DNA of 49,036 bases from positions 1 through 49,036 of the forward strand of contig DVDU01000255.1 of the NCBI GenBank assembly GCA_015296065.1, read 5' to 3'. This document shows, in pieces, positions 8,304 to 16,087 of this stretch. The notes under the pieces are model-generated. The model worked only from the letters and a program-made list of their open reading frames with translations. It was not told the origin of the DNA and did no database searches. Position 1 is the stretch's first letter. Each line of letters opens with the position of its first letter. Source of the DNA: Oscillatoriaceae cyanobacterium M33_DOE_052. GTDB lineage: Bacteria > Cyanobacteriota > Cyanobacteriia > Cyanobacteriales > Laspinemataceae. A program made the position numbers and the translations under genes.

Positions 8304-8770
8304 TAAGAGGAGTGAATGTTGTTGTAATCAGCCAAATCGGGGCGACTTTCGCTATCTTCCACTGGCCAATCTTCGTTTTCCCCGCCGATGATGAACTGTC
8401 GGATGGGGACATATTCTTGGGCGAGTTGGGTGAGGGAATTAATCAGCACATCAAGGGCGATCGCGTCGCTGGTGCCCAAATCCAACCAACACCGCGCCCA
8501 AAGCCCTTGATACTCAAATTGTCCCATATTGTGCATCAGCGCCATCATGCTCGCATCCGCTGACTGAGCATCGTAATCCATATAACTAATATCAACCCCG
8601 GTTTCCTGCACTTGCAGGTTTTCCGCATTGAACCCCCCCAGCTTCCCCAGGAAAAACCAGGAGTCGAATACTTCTTCTACATATTGCTTTTCTTGCTCGC
8701 TGGGCACCATCTCGAATTCCAGCCAGAACCAAACATTAAAAGGGTCGAACTCTCGGAAAATAACTTGCAT
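8294..8770 (-). CDS. DUF3531 family protein
   Basis: A 158-residue protein from the ATG at 8770 (MQVIFREFDPFNVWFWLEF), the usual beginning of this cyanobacterial/plastid family. Other matching stretches are DSWFFLGKLGGFNAENLQV, MMALMHNMGQFEYQGLWARCW and LGTSDAIALDVLINSL. The function is unknown. The frame stays open to a TTG at 8833, but that would run the N-terminus into a palindrome (8825-8850), so I prefer the ATG. The last residues (SYHS) and the TAG stop are encoded by an R1 repeat, so the C-terminus may be altered relative to homologues. Confidence 0.85.
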   Translation of the reverse strand: MQVIFREFDPFNVWFWLEFEMVPSEQEKQYVEEVFDSWFFLGKLGGFNAENLQVQETGVDISYMDYDAQSADASMMALMHNMGQFEYQGLWARCWLDLGTSDAIALDVLINSLTQLAQEYVPIRQFIIGGENEDWPVEDSESRPDLADYNNIHSSYHS

Positions 8771-8824
8771 CTTTTCGGGGTCGTAGCTCCATATTTGTCC
8801 GTCTGGGAAGACGGAAGATAATTT

Positions 8825-8850
8825 GAGGGGCAATTCATTAATTGCCCCTC
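8825..8850. repeat. Palindromic hairpin (GAGGGGCAATT arms)
   Basis: Arms GAGGGGCAATT and AATTGCCCCTC separated by CATT. It lies upstream of DUF3531 and downstream of the TPR protein gene (both minus strand), where it could end transcription of the TPR gene. No T-run follows on the minus strand. Confidence 0.6.
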
Positions 8851-8932
8851 CGGGGAGTTGGTTTAGCTCCGGTAGCAGTCTTCAACCTCTCCCTACCCGT
8901 TTTGAGTTTACCGGAAATTGAGTGCCGTTGCC

Positions 8933-9895
8933 CTAAGATGGGGCGGTGAGCCGCTGGATGCGGCGGGCATTGCGATCGCGCTCTTTCTGTAACTGACGCT
9001 GCAGACCAGGAGGGAATTTGGCCGGAGCCTGGGCTAAAGCCGCATCAAAATTCGCTTGAGCTTCTTGCAGCAGCGCCAAATCCCGGTCCCCCCCCTTCTC
9101 TACCAAAATTTGGGCTTTCAGATAAAACAGCTCCGGGTTATCTGGCGTGATCTGCAAAGCCTGGTTAACCGCCGCCAGCGCCTCAGCCTGCTGGTCCAAA
9201 TCACGGTAGCCCAACGCCAGACCCCGATAAGCCAGATAGTCCGGTCCGGCGTAGTCTCGCAAGCGTTGAATCGCCTCTGCTGGGTCAGCAAAGGGCAAAT
9301 TCACCGCCAGCATCAAATCCATAAATCCCTTAATCAAATTCACCTCTGGGTCTTCGGCGGAGATTTTTTCCGCCTCCCCCAAGTGATGAAACACCTGTTG
9401 CAGCTTATTAAGCGCTTTCGGGGTGCCGCGAATCGTGCCTTCACGGCTGATAATGTAAGCACCTTCTAGGAAATGACCCACCGCCGTGTAGAGGTTGCCC
9501 CGCAGGGCATCGGTTGTGGTCAGTTCTTCCGCCGTTTCCCGGGTGCGGCTGGCGTAGGTGTCTAAATCGTCCCAGTCTTCTTCCAAATAGGCGAAAGCAG
9601 CCTTCATAGCATAAATCAAAGGCTCTTTAGGCTCTTCTTTGGCTGCATCTTTGAGGATATTATTAGATTCCTGGTAGTTGCCCTCTTGGAACAACACCCG
9701 AAATGCTCTTTCCGTGGTGTCGCCGATCGCCCGAGGATTTTCGGTTCTAAATGGATCCCCAGCCAAGGCGGGGTGAGCCAGAACGATCGCCGCGAGGGTG
9801 GCGCCTACAGCTACCAAATGCCGGAGCGCCCCCCAACGTCGCCCCTGGGGAGAAAATTCTGTCACCATAAATCTGGAAGTCGCCTGAGTTAACAT
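8933..9895 (-). CDS. Exported TPR-repeat protein (Sll0314-like)
   Basis: A 320-residue protein with a Sec-type signal: basic GRRWGALRH, a hydrophobic core and probable cleavage after HPALA (residue 45). The mature part is helical and TPR-like: FRVLFQEGNYQESNNILKDAA, later YLAYRGLALGYRDLDQQAEALAAVNQALQITPDN and ELFYLKAQILV, with a final run of basic/coiled residues (QRQLQKERDRNARRIQRL). It is therefore probably periplasmic or thylakoid-lumenal and acts as a protein-protein scaffold. The similarity to the cyanobacterial Sll0314 group is an impression. An alternative start at Met10 would still keep the signal peptide. The 201 bases between it and the divergent ATPase gene presumably hold both promoters. 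Confidence 0.7.
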   Translation of the reverse strand: MLTQATSRFMVTEFSPQGRRWGALRHLVAVGATLAAIVLAHPALAGDPFRTENPRAIGDTTERAFRVLFQEGNYQESNNILKDAAKEEPKEPLIYAMKAAFAYLEEDWDDLDTYASRTRETAEELTTTDALRGNLYTAVGHFLEGAYIISREGTIRGTPKALNKLQQVFHHLGEAEKISAEDPEVNLIKGFMDLMLAVNLPFADPAEAIQRLRDYAGPDYLAYRGLALGYRDLDQQAEALAAVNQALQITPDNPELFYLKAQILVEKGGDRDLALLQEAQANFDAALAQAPAKFPPGLQRQLQKERDRNARRIQRLTAPS

Positions 9896-10096
9896 TGCGA
9901 TTATATGGAATAATGACTAAAAAGTAAGAGAAATAATCTGATGTCAGTTTTGCCGCGAAGTATCTGTCATTATCCTGGCTCGACGCCCTAAACTGCCCAT
10001 GAGTTCCGGTGCATCTGTGGTAGGGGCAAGGCCAACGAGCAGTAAATCCCTCGTTTTCACCAATAACCTATTTACCCGGTGGCTTCGCCCTGACAA

Positions 10097-10837
10097 ATGG
10101 CTATTATTAATTTAATCAATCCCGGAAATGCAATTGAAATATTAATGAATCCCGGCAACGAAATTGGCATCACTCTCAAAAACCTCAGCTATCACCCCGC
10201 CGCCACTCCAGAGGCTATCCTCACATCGGTAAACTTGGAATTGGCACCGCAGCAATTGGGGTTGATTATTGGACCCTCTGGCTCCGGCAAAACTACCTTA
10301 TTGGAAATTTTGGCGGGACTGGCGGAAAAAACTGCCGGGGAAATTTACTGGCGGGAACAGTCACTCACCCCAGAACACTTACAGCAGTTGGGAGGGTTAG
10401 TGTTTCAGTTTCCAGAGCGGCATTTTTGCTGTAGCACGATTTTGGAGGAGCTGCGCTTAGGACACCCGGAACTGGGGCGAGAGCGGGTGGATGAGACCCT
10501 GCGAGAAGTAGGACTCGCTCATTTATCGTTAGATACACCTCCCCAAGCTCTCAGCGGCGGACAGCAGCGGCGTCTAGCTCTAGCAGTGCAGCTCATTCGC
10601 CAGCCCCAGTTACTGCTTTTAGACGAACCCACGGCGGGGTTAGATTGGTCGATGCGGCGACAGTTGGTGAACTTGTTGGCGAAGCTGAAATCTCACTGGA
10701 GTTTGTTGGTGGTGACTCACGACCCCCGGGATTTGTGGGAAATCGGCGATCGCTTCTGGACCCTCAACCGAGGACACCTGCAACCCACCACCCCCGAACA
10801 ACTCCACGGCAAATCCCTTACCAGTGCTATTTCTTGA
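10097..10837 (+). CDS. ABC transporter ATP-binding protein, ECF/CbiO-like
   Basis: A 246-residue ATPase with Walker A GPSGSGKTTL, Q-loop region VFQFPERHF, signature LSGGQQRRLAL, Walker B LLLLDEPTAGLD and H-loop VVTHD. The FPE after the Q-loop glutamine is typical of energy-coupling-factor A components (CbiO/EcfA), suggesting a vitamin or metal transporter. No EcfT or S component is nearby. The N-terminus contains a near-duplicated motif (NPGNAIEILMNPGNEIGI), so the start is ambiguous between Met1 and Met17 (10145). It is followed 38 bases later by rsmG in the same direction, probably co-transcribed. Confidence 0.88.
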   Translation: MAIINLINPGNAIEILMNPGNEIGITLKNLSYHPAATPEAILTSVNLELAPQQLGLIIGPSGSGKTTLLEILAGLAEKTAGEIYWREQSLTPEHLQQLGGLVFQFPERHFCCSTILEELRLGHPELGRERVDETLREVGLAHLSLDTPPQALSGGQQRRLALAVQLIRQPQLLLLDEPTAGLDWSMRRQLVNLLAKLKSHWSLLVVTHDPRDLWEIGDRFWTLNRGHLQPTTPEQLHGKSLTSAIS

Positions 10838-10875
10838 AATGGTCATTGGTCTAACCTGATTATCTAATCTGCTCC

Positions 10876-11616
10876 ATGAGTGAAATCAAAAAGCCACTAT
10901 TGCCGGAAATGCTGCAAATGTGGCAAAAAACCCTTTCCTGGCAACCCGATGCAGGGCATCTACTAGAATTCCAGCGCCTTTACGAGCTAATTTTAGAGGG
11001 CAACCAACAGCTAAATTTAACGAGAATTACCCAACCGCGAGATTTTTGGGAAAAGCACCTTTGGGATGGGTTGCGCGGCGTGTCCCCATTGTGGATAAAT
11101 GCTGATGACTGGCGGGTAATTGATATCGGAACTGGTGCGGGATTTCCCGGTTTACCAGTGGCGATCGCTCGTCCCGACTGGCAAATCACCCTCCTCGACT
11201 CCACCGGCAAAAAAACCGCCTTTGTCCAGAGTGTGATTGATAAGTTGGGTATGGAAAATGCCGTTACCCTCACCGGTAGAGCCGAAGAAATTAACCGCCA
11301 CCCCCAACATCGCGCCACTTATGACCTCGCTCTCACCCGGGCATTAGCTCCCGCCCCCACCTGCGCCGAATATGCCTTACCACTACTGAAAATCGGTGGT
11401 TTAGCGGTCCTGTATCGGGGTCACTGGACCGATGCGGACACCGATAACCTCAGCGATACCGTCACCAAGTTAGGGGGAATTGTGGATTTTATCGAACGCT
11501 TCTCTACCCCCCTCACTAAAGGCGAGCGTCACTGCATTTACCTGCGCAAGGTGGCTGGGGAGCGGGTTACAGAATTTCCCCGCCTCGTCAGTACGCCCGA
11601 TCGTCATCCCCTTTAA
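10876..11616 (+). CDS. rsmG: 16S rRNA (guanine527-N7)-methyltransferase RsmG
   Basis: A 246-residue class I SAM-dependent methyltransferase. The SAM-binding motif is VIDIGTGAGFPGLPVAI, with an acidic end of strand 2 (ITLLDSTGKKTAFV), and the RsmG hallmark NLTRITQPRDFWEKHLWDGL precedes it. It methylates N7 of G527 in 16S rRNA. Length is normal for cyanobacterial RsmG/GidB. It follows the ABC ATPase by 38 bases. The ATG start is supported by the typical N-terminal helix, although the Shine-Dalgarno is weak. Confidence 0.95.
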   Translation: MSEIKKPLLPEMLQMWQKTLSWQPDAGHLLEFQRLYELILEGNQQLNLTRITQPRDFWEKHLWDGLRGVSPLWINADDWRVIDIGTGAGFPGLPVAIARPDWQITLLDSTGKKTAFVQSVIDKLGMENAVTLTGRAEEINRHPQHRATYDLALTRALAPAPTCAEYALPLLKIGGLAVLYRGHWTDADTDNLSDTVTKLGGIVDFIERFSTPLTKGERHCIYLRKVAGERVTEFPRLVSTPDRHPL

Positions 11617-11625
11617 CCGGAGACC

Positions 11626-11655
11626 AGGTTCGTAGTTGGGCTTTAGCCCAAAAAA
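11626..11655. repeat. R1 half-repeat downstream of rsmG
   Basis: A single arm AGGTTCGTAGTTGGGCTTTAGCCC followed by an A-run. It can fold through GGGCTTTAGCCC. The following 11656-11871 is GC-rich low-complexity sequence then AT-rich, with TTTGAAAATAGTTACAAAAATCA-like segments present twice (11768 and 11839 areas). I see no gene there. Confidence 0.75.
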
Positions 11656-11871
11656 AACGACGGGGTGCAGGGGTGCAGGGGGGCAGGGGGGTTTGTAGGG
11701 GCAATCCCCCCGTGGTTGCCCCGGAGCGGGGGAGCGGGTTTTTGAGATTGCCTTTGAGTCTAGCAGCTTGAAAATAGTTACAAAAATCAAATTATTATTT
11801 AAGTGAAATTTCATCACATCAAGGCGTGAGCCCAACTATTTGAAAATAGTTACAAAAATCATAAAAAAACC

Positions 11872-11899
11872 GTAGGGACACGGCATGCCGTGTCCCTAC
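11872..11899. repeat. 28-bp perfect palindrome
   Basis: GTAGGGACACGGCA followed directly by its reverse complement. It sits 14 bases before the degenerate end of the CRISPR array, so on the minus strand it would be the first strong hairpin after the array and could terminate the pre-crRNA. Related palindromes occur at 14191 and 15946. Confidence 0.85.
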
Positions 11900-11913
11900 A
11901 AGGTTTGTTTGAT

Positions 11914-13811
11914 GGCTTCATTCAAGTGATGTCCCCGACTAGCGGGGACTTTTTCGTTATACCGGAATAAACGGCCTTGACAGGGATCAGGTTTCCATTC
12001 AAGTTATGTCCCCGACTAGCGGGGACAAGCGGGAAAGAGGGTTGTCAAAATTGGTTATCTCAATCCCTGTTTCCATTCAAGTTATGTCCCCGACTAGCGG
12101 GGACATGACCCGACTATCCCGGCGCTGACCGTGCGGCGATAGTTTCCATTCAAGTTATGTCCCCGACTAGCGGGGACTTGAGTCAACTCTATCGGAGAAG
12201 GAACAGGATAAGCGTCGGTTTCCATTCAAGTTATGTCCCCGACTAGCGGGGACCGTAATAGAAACTGTTATGCAATCTGCTATTGCAGAGTTTCCATTCA
12301 AGTTATGTCCCCGACTAGCGGGGACAGAAGGAGAAAAAGGTCGTTTGATCGTTGTCTTCAAGTTTCCATTCAAGTTATGTCCCCGACTAGCGGGGACGAT
12401 ATATTCTTTACAGATGGAGTAGAATCGTGAAATCGTTTCCATTCAAGTTATGTCCCCGACTAGCGGGGACCAGCCTAACTAACAGTGGGGGGCTGTCTAT
12501 TAATCTCTCTGAGTACGGGGAAGTTTCCATTCAAGTTATGTCCCCGACTAGCGGGGACTCGGAGGATGGTAAAGGTAGCAAATCACCGAGCCATCACCCA
12601 AGTTTCCATTCAAGTTATGTCCCCGACTAGCGGGGACCCTCGTACTGGTCATAGTCCCATTGGAGTTGGGACTCATGTTTCCATTCAAGTTATGTCCCCG
12701 ACTAGCGGGGACTATGGGCTATGAAAAGCTGGAGACAAGACTGTTTAGATGGTTTCCATTCAAGTTATGTCCCCGACTAGCGGGGACCTAGTCTTGAATA
12801 CCTGGAAACTCAAAGCCCGGGAGGTTATGTTTCCATTCAAGTTATGTCCCCGACTAGCGGGGACAAAAGTACCTCACTCAAGATGGTGATAGAGGCACTG
12901 CAAAAAGTTTCCATTCAAGTTATGTCCCCGACTAGCGGGGACCTGAGAAACTTGGCATTTCTATGTTAAGTTTTGTTCCCTATTGTTTCCATTCAAGTTA
13001 TGTCCCCGACTAGCGGGGACACTATTCAAGTCAACTTCCAAGAAGAAACCTACTTCTTTTCTCCGTTTCCATTCAAGTTATGTCCCCGACTAGCGGGGAC
13101 ATGGGAAATAAGGCCCGCTTTGAGATGGCAGTAACTCGTAAGACTCAGCGCCTGTTTCCATTCAAGTTATGTCCCCGACTAGCGGGGACAAGGTCATCAT
13201 CCCACGGGCTTTCAAAGCCTTCTATACCGTTTCCATTCAAGTTATGTCCCCGACTAGCGGGGACTTCTCATGCACGTATGGGCCTACTTCAATGAAGGTG
13301 ACTGTTTCCATTCAAGTTATGTCCCCGACTAGCGGGGACGAGTCTCGCCGTCGGCACCAGAGTTCTGAATGTTTCCATTCAAGTTATGTCCCCGACTAGC
13401 GGGGACTTCCTGCCGCGCTCGGCCCTGCTCGCGTTCCGCCGCGGCGAAGCCACGGGTTTCCATTCAAGTTATGTCCCCGACTAGCGGGGACTTTTGTGTA
13501 TTTTCGTGAATTATGTTGTGCTTTAATAGTTTCCATTCAAGTTATGTCCCCGACTAGCGGGGACCCAGCTGTGTGTTTGATGTATGGCCCCCAGCGTCCT
13601 TGTTCTACTGTTTCCATTCAAGTTATGTCCCCGACTAGCGGGGACTAGAATCTGTCCAAGCCGTACTCAACTTTCTGGAGGCTGGAAACTTGTTTCCATT
13701 CAAGTTATGTCCCCGACTAGCGGGGACATGGTGGGAATGTCCAGCTGTTTGGCCAGTTGTGCGGTTTCCGTGCCGGTTTCCATTCAAGTTATGTCCCCGA
13801 CTAGCGGGGAC
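11914..13811 (-). CRISPR. CRISPR array: 24 full repeats plus 1 degenerate, 24 spacers
   Basis: Repeat 36 nt, plus-strand form beginning GTTTCCATTCAAGTTATG and ending TCCCCGACTAGCGGGGAC. The crRNA sense is the minus strand, where the repeat starts with hairpin GTCCCCG-CTAGT-CGGGGAC and ends ATGGAAAC. Full repeats start at 11991, 12069, 12142, 12218, 12290, 12362, 12435, 12523, 12602, 12677, 12752, 12829, 12907, 12985, 13065, 13154, 13229, 13304, 13371, 13456, 13529, 13610, 13692 and 13776, all identical by eye. The copy at 11914-11949 differs at four positions, as expected for the leader-distal end. Spacers are 31-53 nt. No cas gene lies in the window. Variable spacer length suggests, but does not prove, type III-associated use. 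Confidence 0.98.
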
Positions 13812-13818
13812 TCTCCCT

Positions 13819-13847
13819 ATTAAAACCCATACGGGGCGTGGTGTCAA
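13819..13847 (-). promoter_or_regulatory. Promoter abutting the CRISPR array
   Basis: On the minus strand TTGACA (13842-13847), a 17-base spacer and TTTAAT (13819-13824), a near-consensus sigma-70 type promoter. Transcription should begin about 13812, at the very edge of the first repeat. This fixes the direction of the array as minus and agrees with the GAAAC-type repeat end and the degenerate repeat at the far left. Confidence 0.8.
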
Positions 13848-14190
13848 GAGGTGATTTGCGAGGGATCCGAAATTTACCACTACAAAACCCCAAAACACCC
13901 CCAATAAAAATCGCTGAAACCCTTACAGGGCAACCTATCGAGGGATTCCACGAAGTTGCGTTATTTGCGGCCATTTCTTCTATCCCTCGCGAGTGATGAA
14001 GCGCCCTCCCCAGGGTCCCTCTAGCCGCCGCAGGACCCATTCTGACGGCTTTTGGGCGATTCTGGTCCCCCCAAACTTGATTGCTGTAACAAAAATCAAT
14101 GTCTGGAAGCCCCGAAAACACAATATTTTTGATTTAAAGTTACCATATTCAAAGTGATGATTACGGTTACAGAATTCAAAAGCGGGGGAT
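13848..14190. other. CRISPR leader-side intergenic region
   Basis: No gene is supported in this stretch. It holds three copies of CGAGGGAT: 13859 and 13939 on plus, and 13981-13989 on minus. It is upstream of the array promoter, so it is the expected place of leader elements for spacer acquisition. Confidence 0.45.
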
Positions 14191-14218
14191 GTAGGGGCGA
14201 TTCGCGAATCGCCCCTAC
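14191..14218. repeat. 28-bp perfect palindrome
   Basis: GTAGGGGCGATTCG followed by its reverse complement. It is the same family as 15946-15977. It lies downstream of the Mth938-like gene (minus strand) and may act as its terminator. A CCCCTGGT-rich tandem stretch fills 14222-14265. Confidence 0.85.
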
Positions 14219-14271
14219 ATAAGGTCCCCCCGTCCCCCGTCCCCTGGTCCCCTGGTCCCCTGCTCCTCCAC

Positions 14272-14643
14272 CTAGCAAGTAGAGTGAAATAACCCACCCG
14301 TGGGTTTAGTTTGACTCAATTCGTTATACAACTTTACTGCCAATTCAGTTTGCAGAATATATGTAGTAACATTCAATTTTTCCAACATCACCAAAGTTTC
14401 GGGACAGATACGCAACCTTTCCCAAAACCCTTGAGACAACACCACTACCTCTGCACCATTATCTATCAATTCTTGCACATCGGAAGGTTGAATCCCTGGT
14501 ACGTGGTGGGTGCCCGTCTCTCGCCAGTCCCAGATCCTCGCCCCACCGGGAAAGCATTTGGCATCCTTAAATTGTTTCCCGTCAACTTCTATGCACCCCC
14601 AGGCAAAATGGGTAATCGTGGGGGATTTAGCTGTAACGATCAT
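14272..14643 (-). CDS. Mth938-like domain (DUF498) protein
   Basis: A 123-residue single-domain protein of the Mth938/AAMDC fold. Recognisable segments are ITHFAWGCIEVDGKQFKDA, the conserved IWDWRETGTHHVPGIQPSDV, NGAEVVVLSQGF, and LNVTTYILQTELAVKLYNEL. No catalytic activity is established for the family. The length matches a complete domain. It is oriented away from the RluE-like gene's end by 122 bases and could be in one transcript with it. Confidence 0.85.
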   Translation of the reverse strand: MIVTAKSPTITHFAWGCIEVDGKQFKDAKCFPGGARIWDWRETGTHHVPGIQPSDVQELIDNGAEVVVLSQGFWERLRICPETLVMLEKLNVTTYILQTELAVKLYNELSQTKPTGGLFHSTC

Positions 14644-14765
14644 TTAATTATCCCCTAGGTGAAATAATAATTTAGATATCTATATTTATTATATAATTGC
14701 CGGGAAAAATCTCAATTTTTCCCTCACCCCCAACCCCTCTCCCAGAGTGGGAGATGGGAGAGAGC

Positions 14766-15344
14766 TTAAAGCCGTAACAGCTCGCTCCGTTCTGTAGCGG
14801 TGAGGTGACGCCACTCCCCAGGAGCGAGACTCTCTAACTGCAAATGGGCGATCGAGAAGCGGACTAACCGCAAAGTGGGAAAACCCACCGCCGCCGTCAT
14901 TCGCCGCACTTGTCGGTTTTTTCCCTCTGTGAGGGTCATTTCTAGCCAGCAGGTGGGGACTGTTTTTCTAAACCGCACCGGTGGGTCCCTCGGCGGCAAC
15001 TGCGGTTCTTCCGATCGCAGTTTCACCGTCGCTTTTTTGGTGCGGTAATTTTCAATCATCACGCCTTGTCGCAGTTGCTCCAGAGCTGACTCTGGGGGTA
15101 TCCTTTCCACCTGCACCCAGTAACTGCGACTATGGCCAAATTCTGGGGAAGACAAGCGGTGTTGCACTCTCCCATCATCGGTGAGCAACATCAAACCTTC
15201 ACTATCTCTATCCAACCTCCCCACGGGATAGACATCGGTAATGGGGATATAATCTTTGAGGGTGGGACGGGGACTGGCGCTCTCGGAGTCAGTAAACTGG
15301 CTCAAAACGTTGTATGGTTTGTTAAAAATAATGTATTGATACAT
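14766..15344 (-). CDS. rluE: rRNA pseudouridine synthase, RluE-like
   Basis: A 192-residue RsuA-family pseudouridine synthase without an S4 domain. It opens directly with [15 protein letters not shown]. The catalytic aspartate is in [15 protein letters not shown] (D within GRLDxDSEGL). [12 protein letters not shown] and [13 protein letters not shown] complete the family signature. The lack of S4 and the short length match RluE, which makes pseudouridine 2457 in 23S rRNA, although RluB/RluF-type specificity cannot be excluded without alignment. The ATG lies just beside the repeat block at 15351. Confidence 0.9.
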   Translation of the reverse strand: MYQYIIFNKPYNVLSQFTDSESASPRPTLKDYIPITDVYPVGRLDRDSEGLMLLTDDGRVQHRLSSPEFGHSRSYWVQVERIPPESALEQLRQGVMIENYRTKKATVKLRSEEPQLPPRDPPVRFRKTVPTCWLEMTLTEGKNRQVRRMTAAVGFPTLRLVRFSIAHLQLESLAPGEWRHLTATERSELLRL

Positions 15345-15350
15345 TTAGAT

Positions 15351-15620
15351 GTCATTGGTCATTGGTCATTTGTCCTTTGTCCTTTGTCATTGGTCATTGG
15401 TCATTGGTCATTGGTCATTTGTCCTTTGTCCTTTAATTATTCATAGGAATGAAAGCGCTTAACATATATTTTGTTTGCGTCTTCATTCATGCAAACAACA
15501 AATGACAAGTGACAAATGACAAATGACAAGGGACAAGTGACAAATGACAAGTGACAAGTGACAAGTGACAAATGACAAATGACCAGTGACAAAGGACAAA
15601 GGACAAATGACAAATGACAT
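15351..15620. repeat. Two oppositely oriented blocks of degenerate heptamers
   Basis: Left block 15351-15434 is made of TCATTGG and TCCTTTG units. Right block 15498-15620 is made of ACAAATG and ACAAGTG units, essentially the complement. Together they can form a long imperfect hairpin around the unique centre 15435-15497. No gene is seen in 15345-15638. Confidence 0.85.
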
Positions 15621-15638
15621 TAGAGGACAAATTCAATT

Positions 15639-15929
15639 ATGAGCATTAAAGTGATTGCCAGAGTCGTGGCTTTTCCCCACAAAGTGGAAGAGCTAAAAGC
15701 GGTCCTGAGTGAACTTATCGAGCCGACTCGCCAGGAACCGGGCTGCATTTTCTACGATTTACTGCAAAATCGCGCTGACCCTACTGATTTTACGTTTATC
15801 GAGGAGTGGGAGAGCGAGGCAGTGGTAGATAAGCATATGGAGAGCCCCCATATGCAAGCGGTTATTGCTAAAGTTGATGGTTTACTGGCCGCTCCACCGG
15901 ATATTCGGCGTTACGACCAGCTTTTTTAA
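15639..15929 (+). CDS. Putative quinol monooxygenase (ABM domain, YgiN-like)
   Basis: A 96-residue antibiotic-biosynthesis-monooxygenase-fold protein: IKVIARVVAFPHKVEELKAVL, EPTRQEPGCIFYDLLQNRADP, FTFIEEWESEAVVDKHMESPH. The size and spacing match the YgiN group, dimeric cofactor-free oxygenases proposed to act on quinols. GAGG is found 14 bases before the ATG. It stands alone between repeat blocks. Confidence 0.88.
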   Translation: MSIKVIARVVAFPHKVEELKAVLSELIEPTRQEPGCIFYDLLQNRADPTDFTFIEEWESEAVVDKHMESPHMQAVIAKVDGLLAAPPDIRRYDQLF

Positions 15930-15945
15930 GGGTGGTGTTTTTTGG

Positions 15946-15977
15946 GCGTAGGGGTGATTCGCGAATCACCCCTACGC
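15946..15977. repeat. 32-bp perfect palindrome
   Basis: GCGTAGGGGTGATTCG followed by its reverse complement, 17 bases after the monooxygenase stop. It is a likely transcription-terminating hairpin and a member of the same family as 14191-14218. Confidence 0.85.
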
Positions 15978-16009
15978 GGCTGACCTCGGTCCCCGGTTTC
16001 TCCTCGAAG

Positions 16010-16074
16010 GGTTTGTAGTTGGGCTTTAGCCCTATCTTGGTTTTTTTGGGCTGAAGCCCAACTAAGAACTAGGG
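16010..16074. repeat. R1 repeat pair (inverted)
   Basis: GGTTTGTAGTTGGGCTTTAG followed by GGGCTGAAGCCCAACTAAGAA, two facing arms with a T-run between. It lies at the convergent end of the monooxygenase and DUF2993 genes. Confidence 0.8.
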
Positions 16075-16087
16075 TGGGTCCCACCGT

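Noticed and set aside
8771-8833. TTG start of DUF3531 at 8833
   Set aside because: The family normally begins at the MQVIFREF-type segment and the extension reads into a palindrome.
11470-11835. Minus-strand frame of 121 codons antisense to the end of rsmG
   Set aside because: It overlaps rsmG and low-complexity/R1 repeat DNA, and has no domain-like features.
12167-13904. Open frames through the CRISPR array giving repeated peptides such as VPASRGHNLNGN or MSPTSGD
   Set aside because: They are translations of the CRISPR repeat itself; the period, exact DNA identity and unique spacers show an array, not a repeat protein.
13848-14271. Search for cas genes next to the array
   Set aside because: No frame beside the array shows Cas motifs; neighbours are rsmG and an Mth938-like gene.
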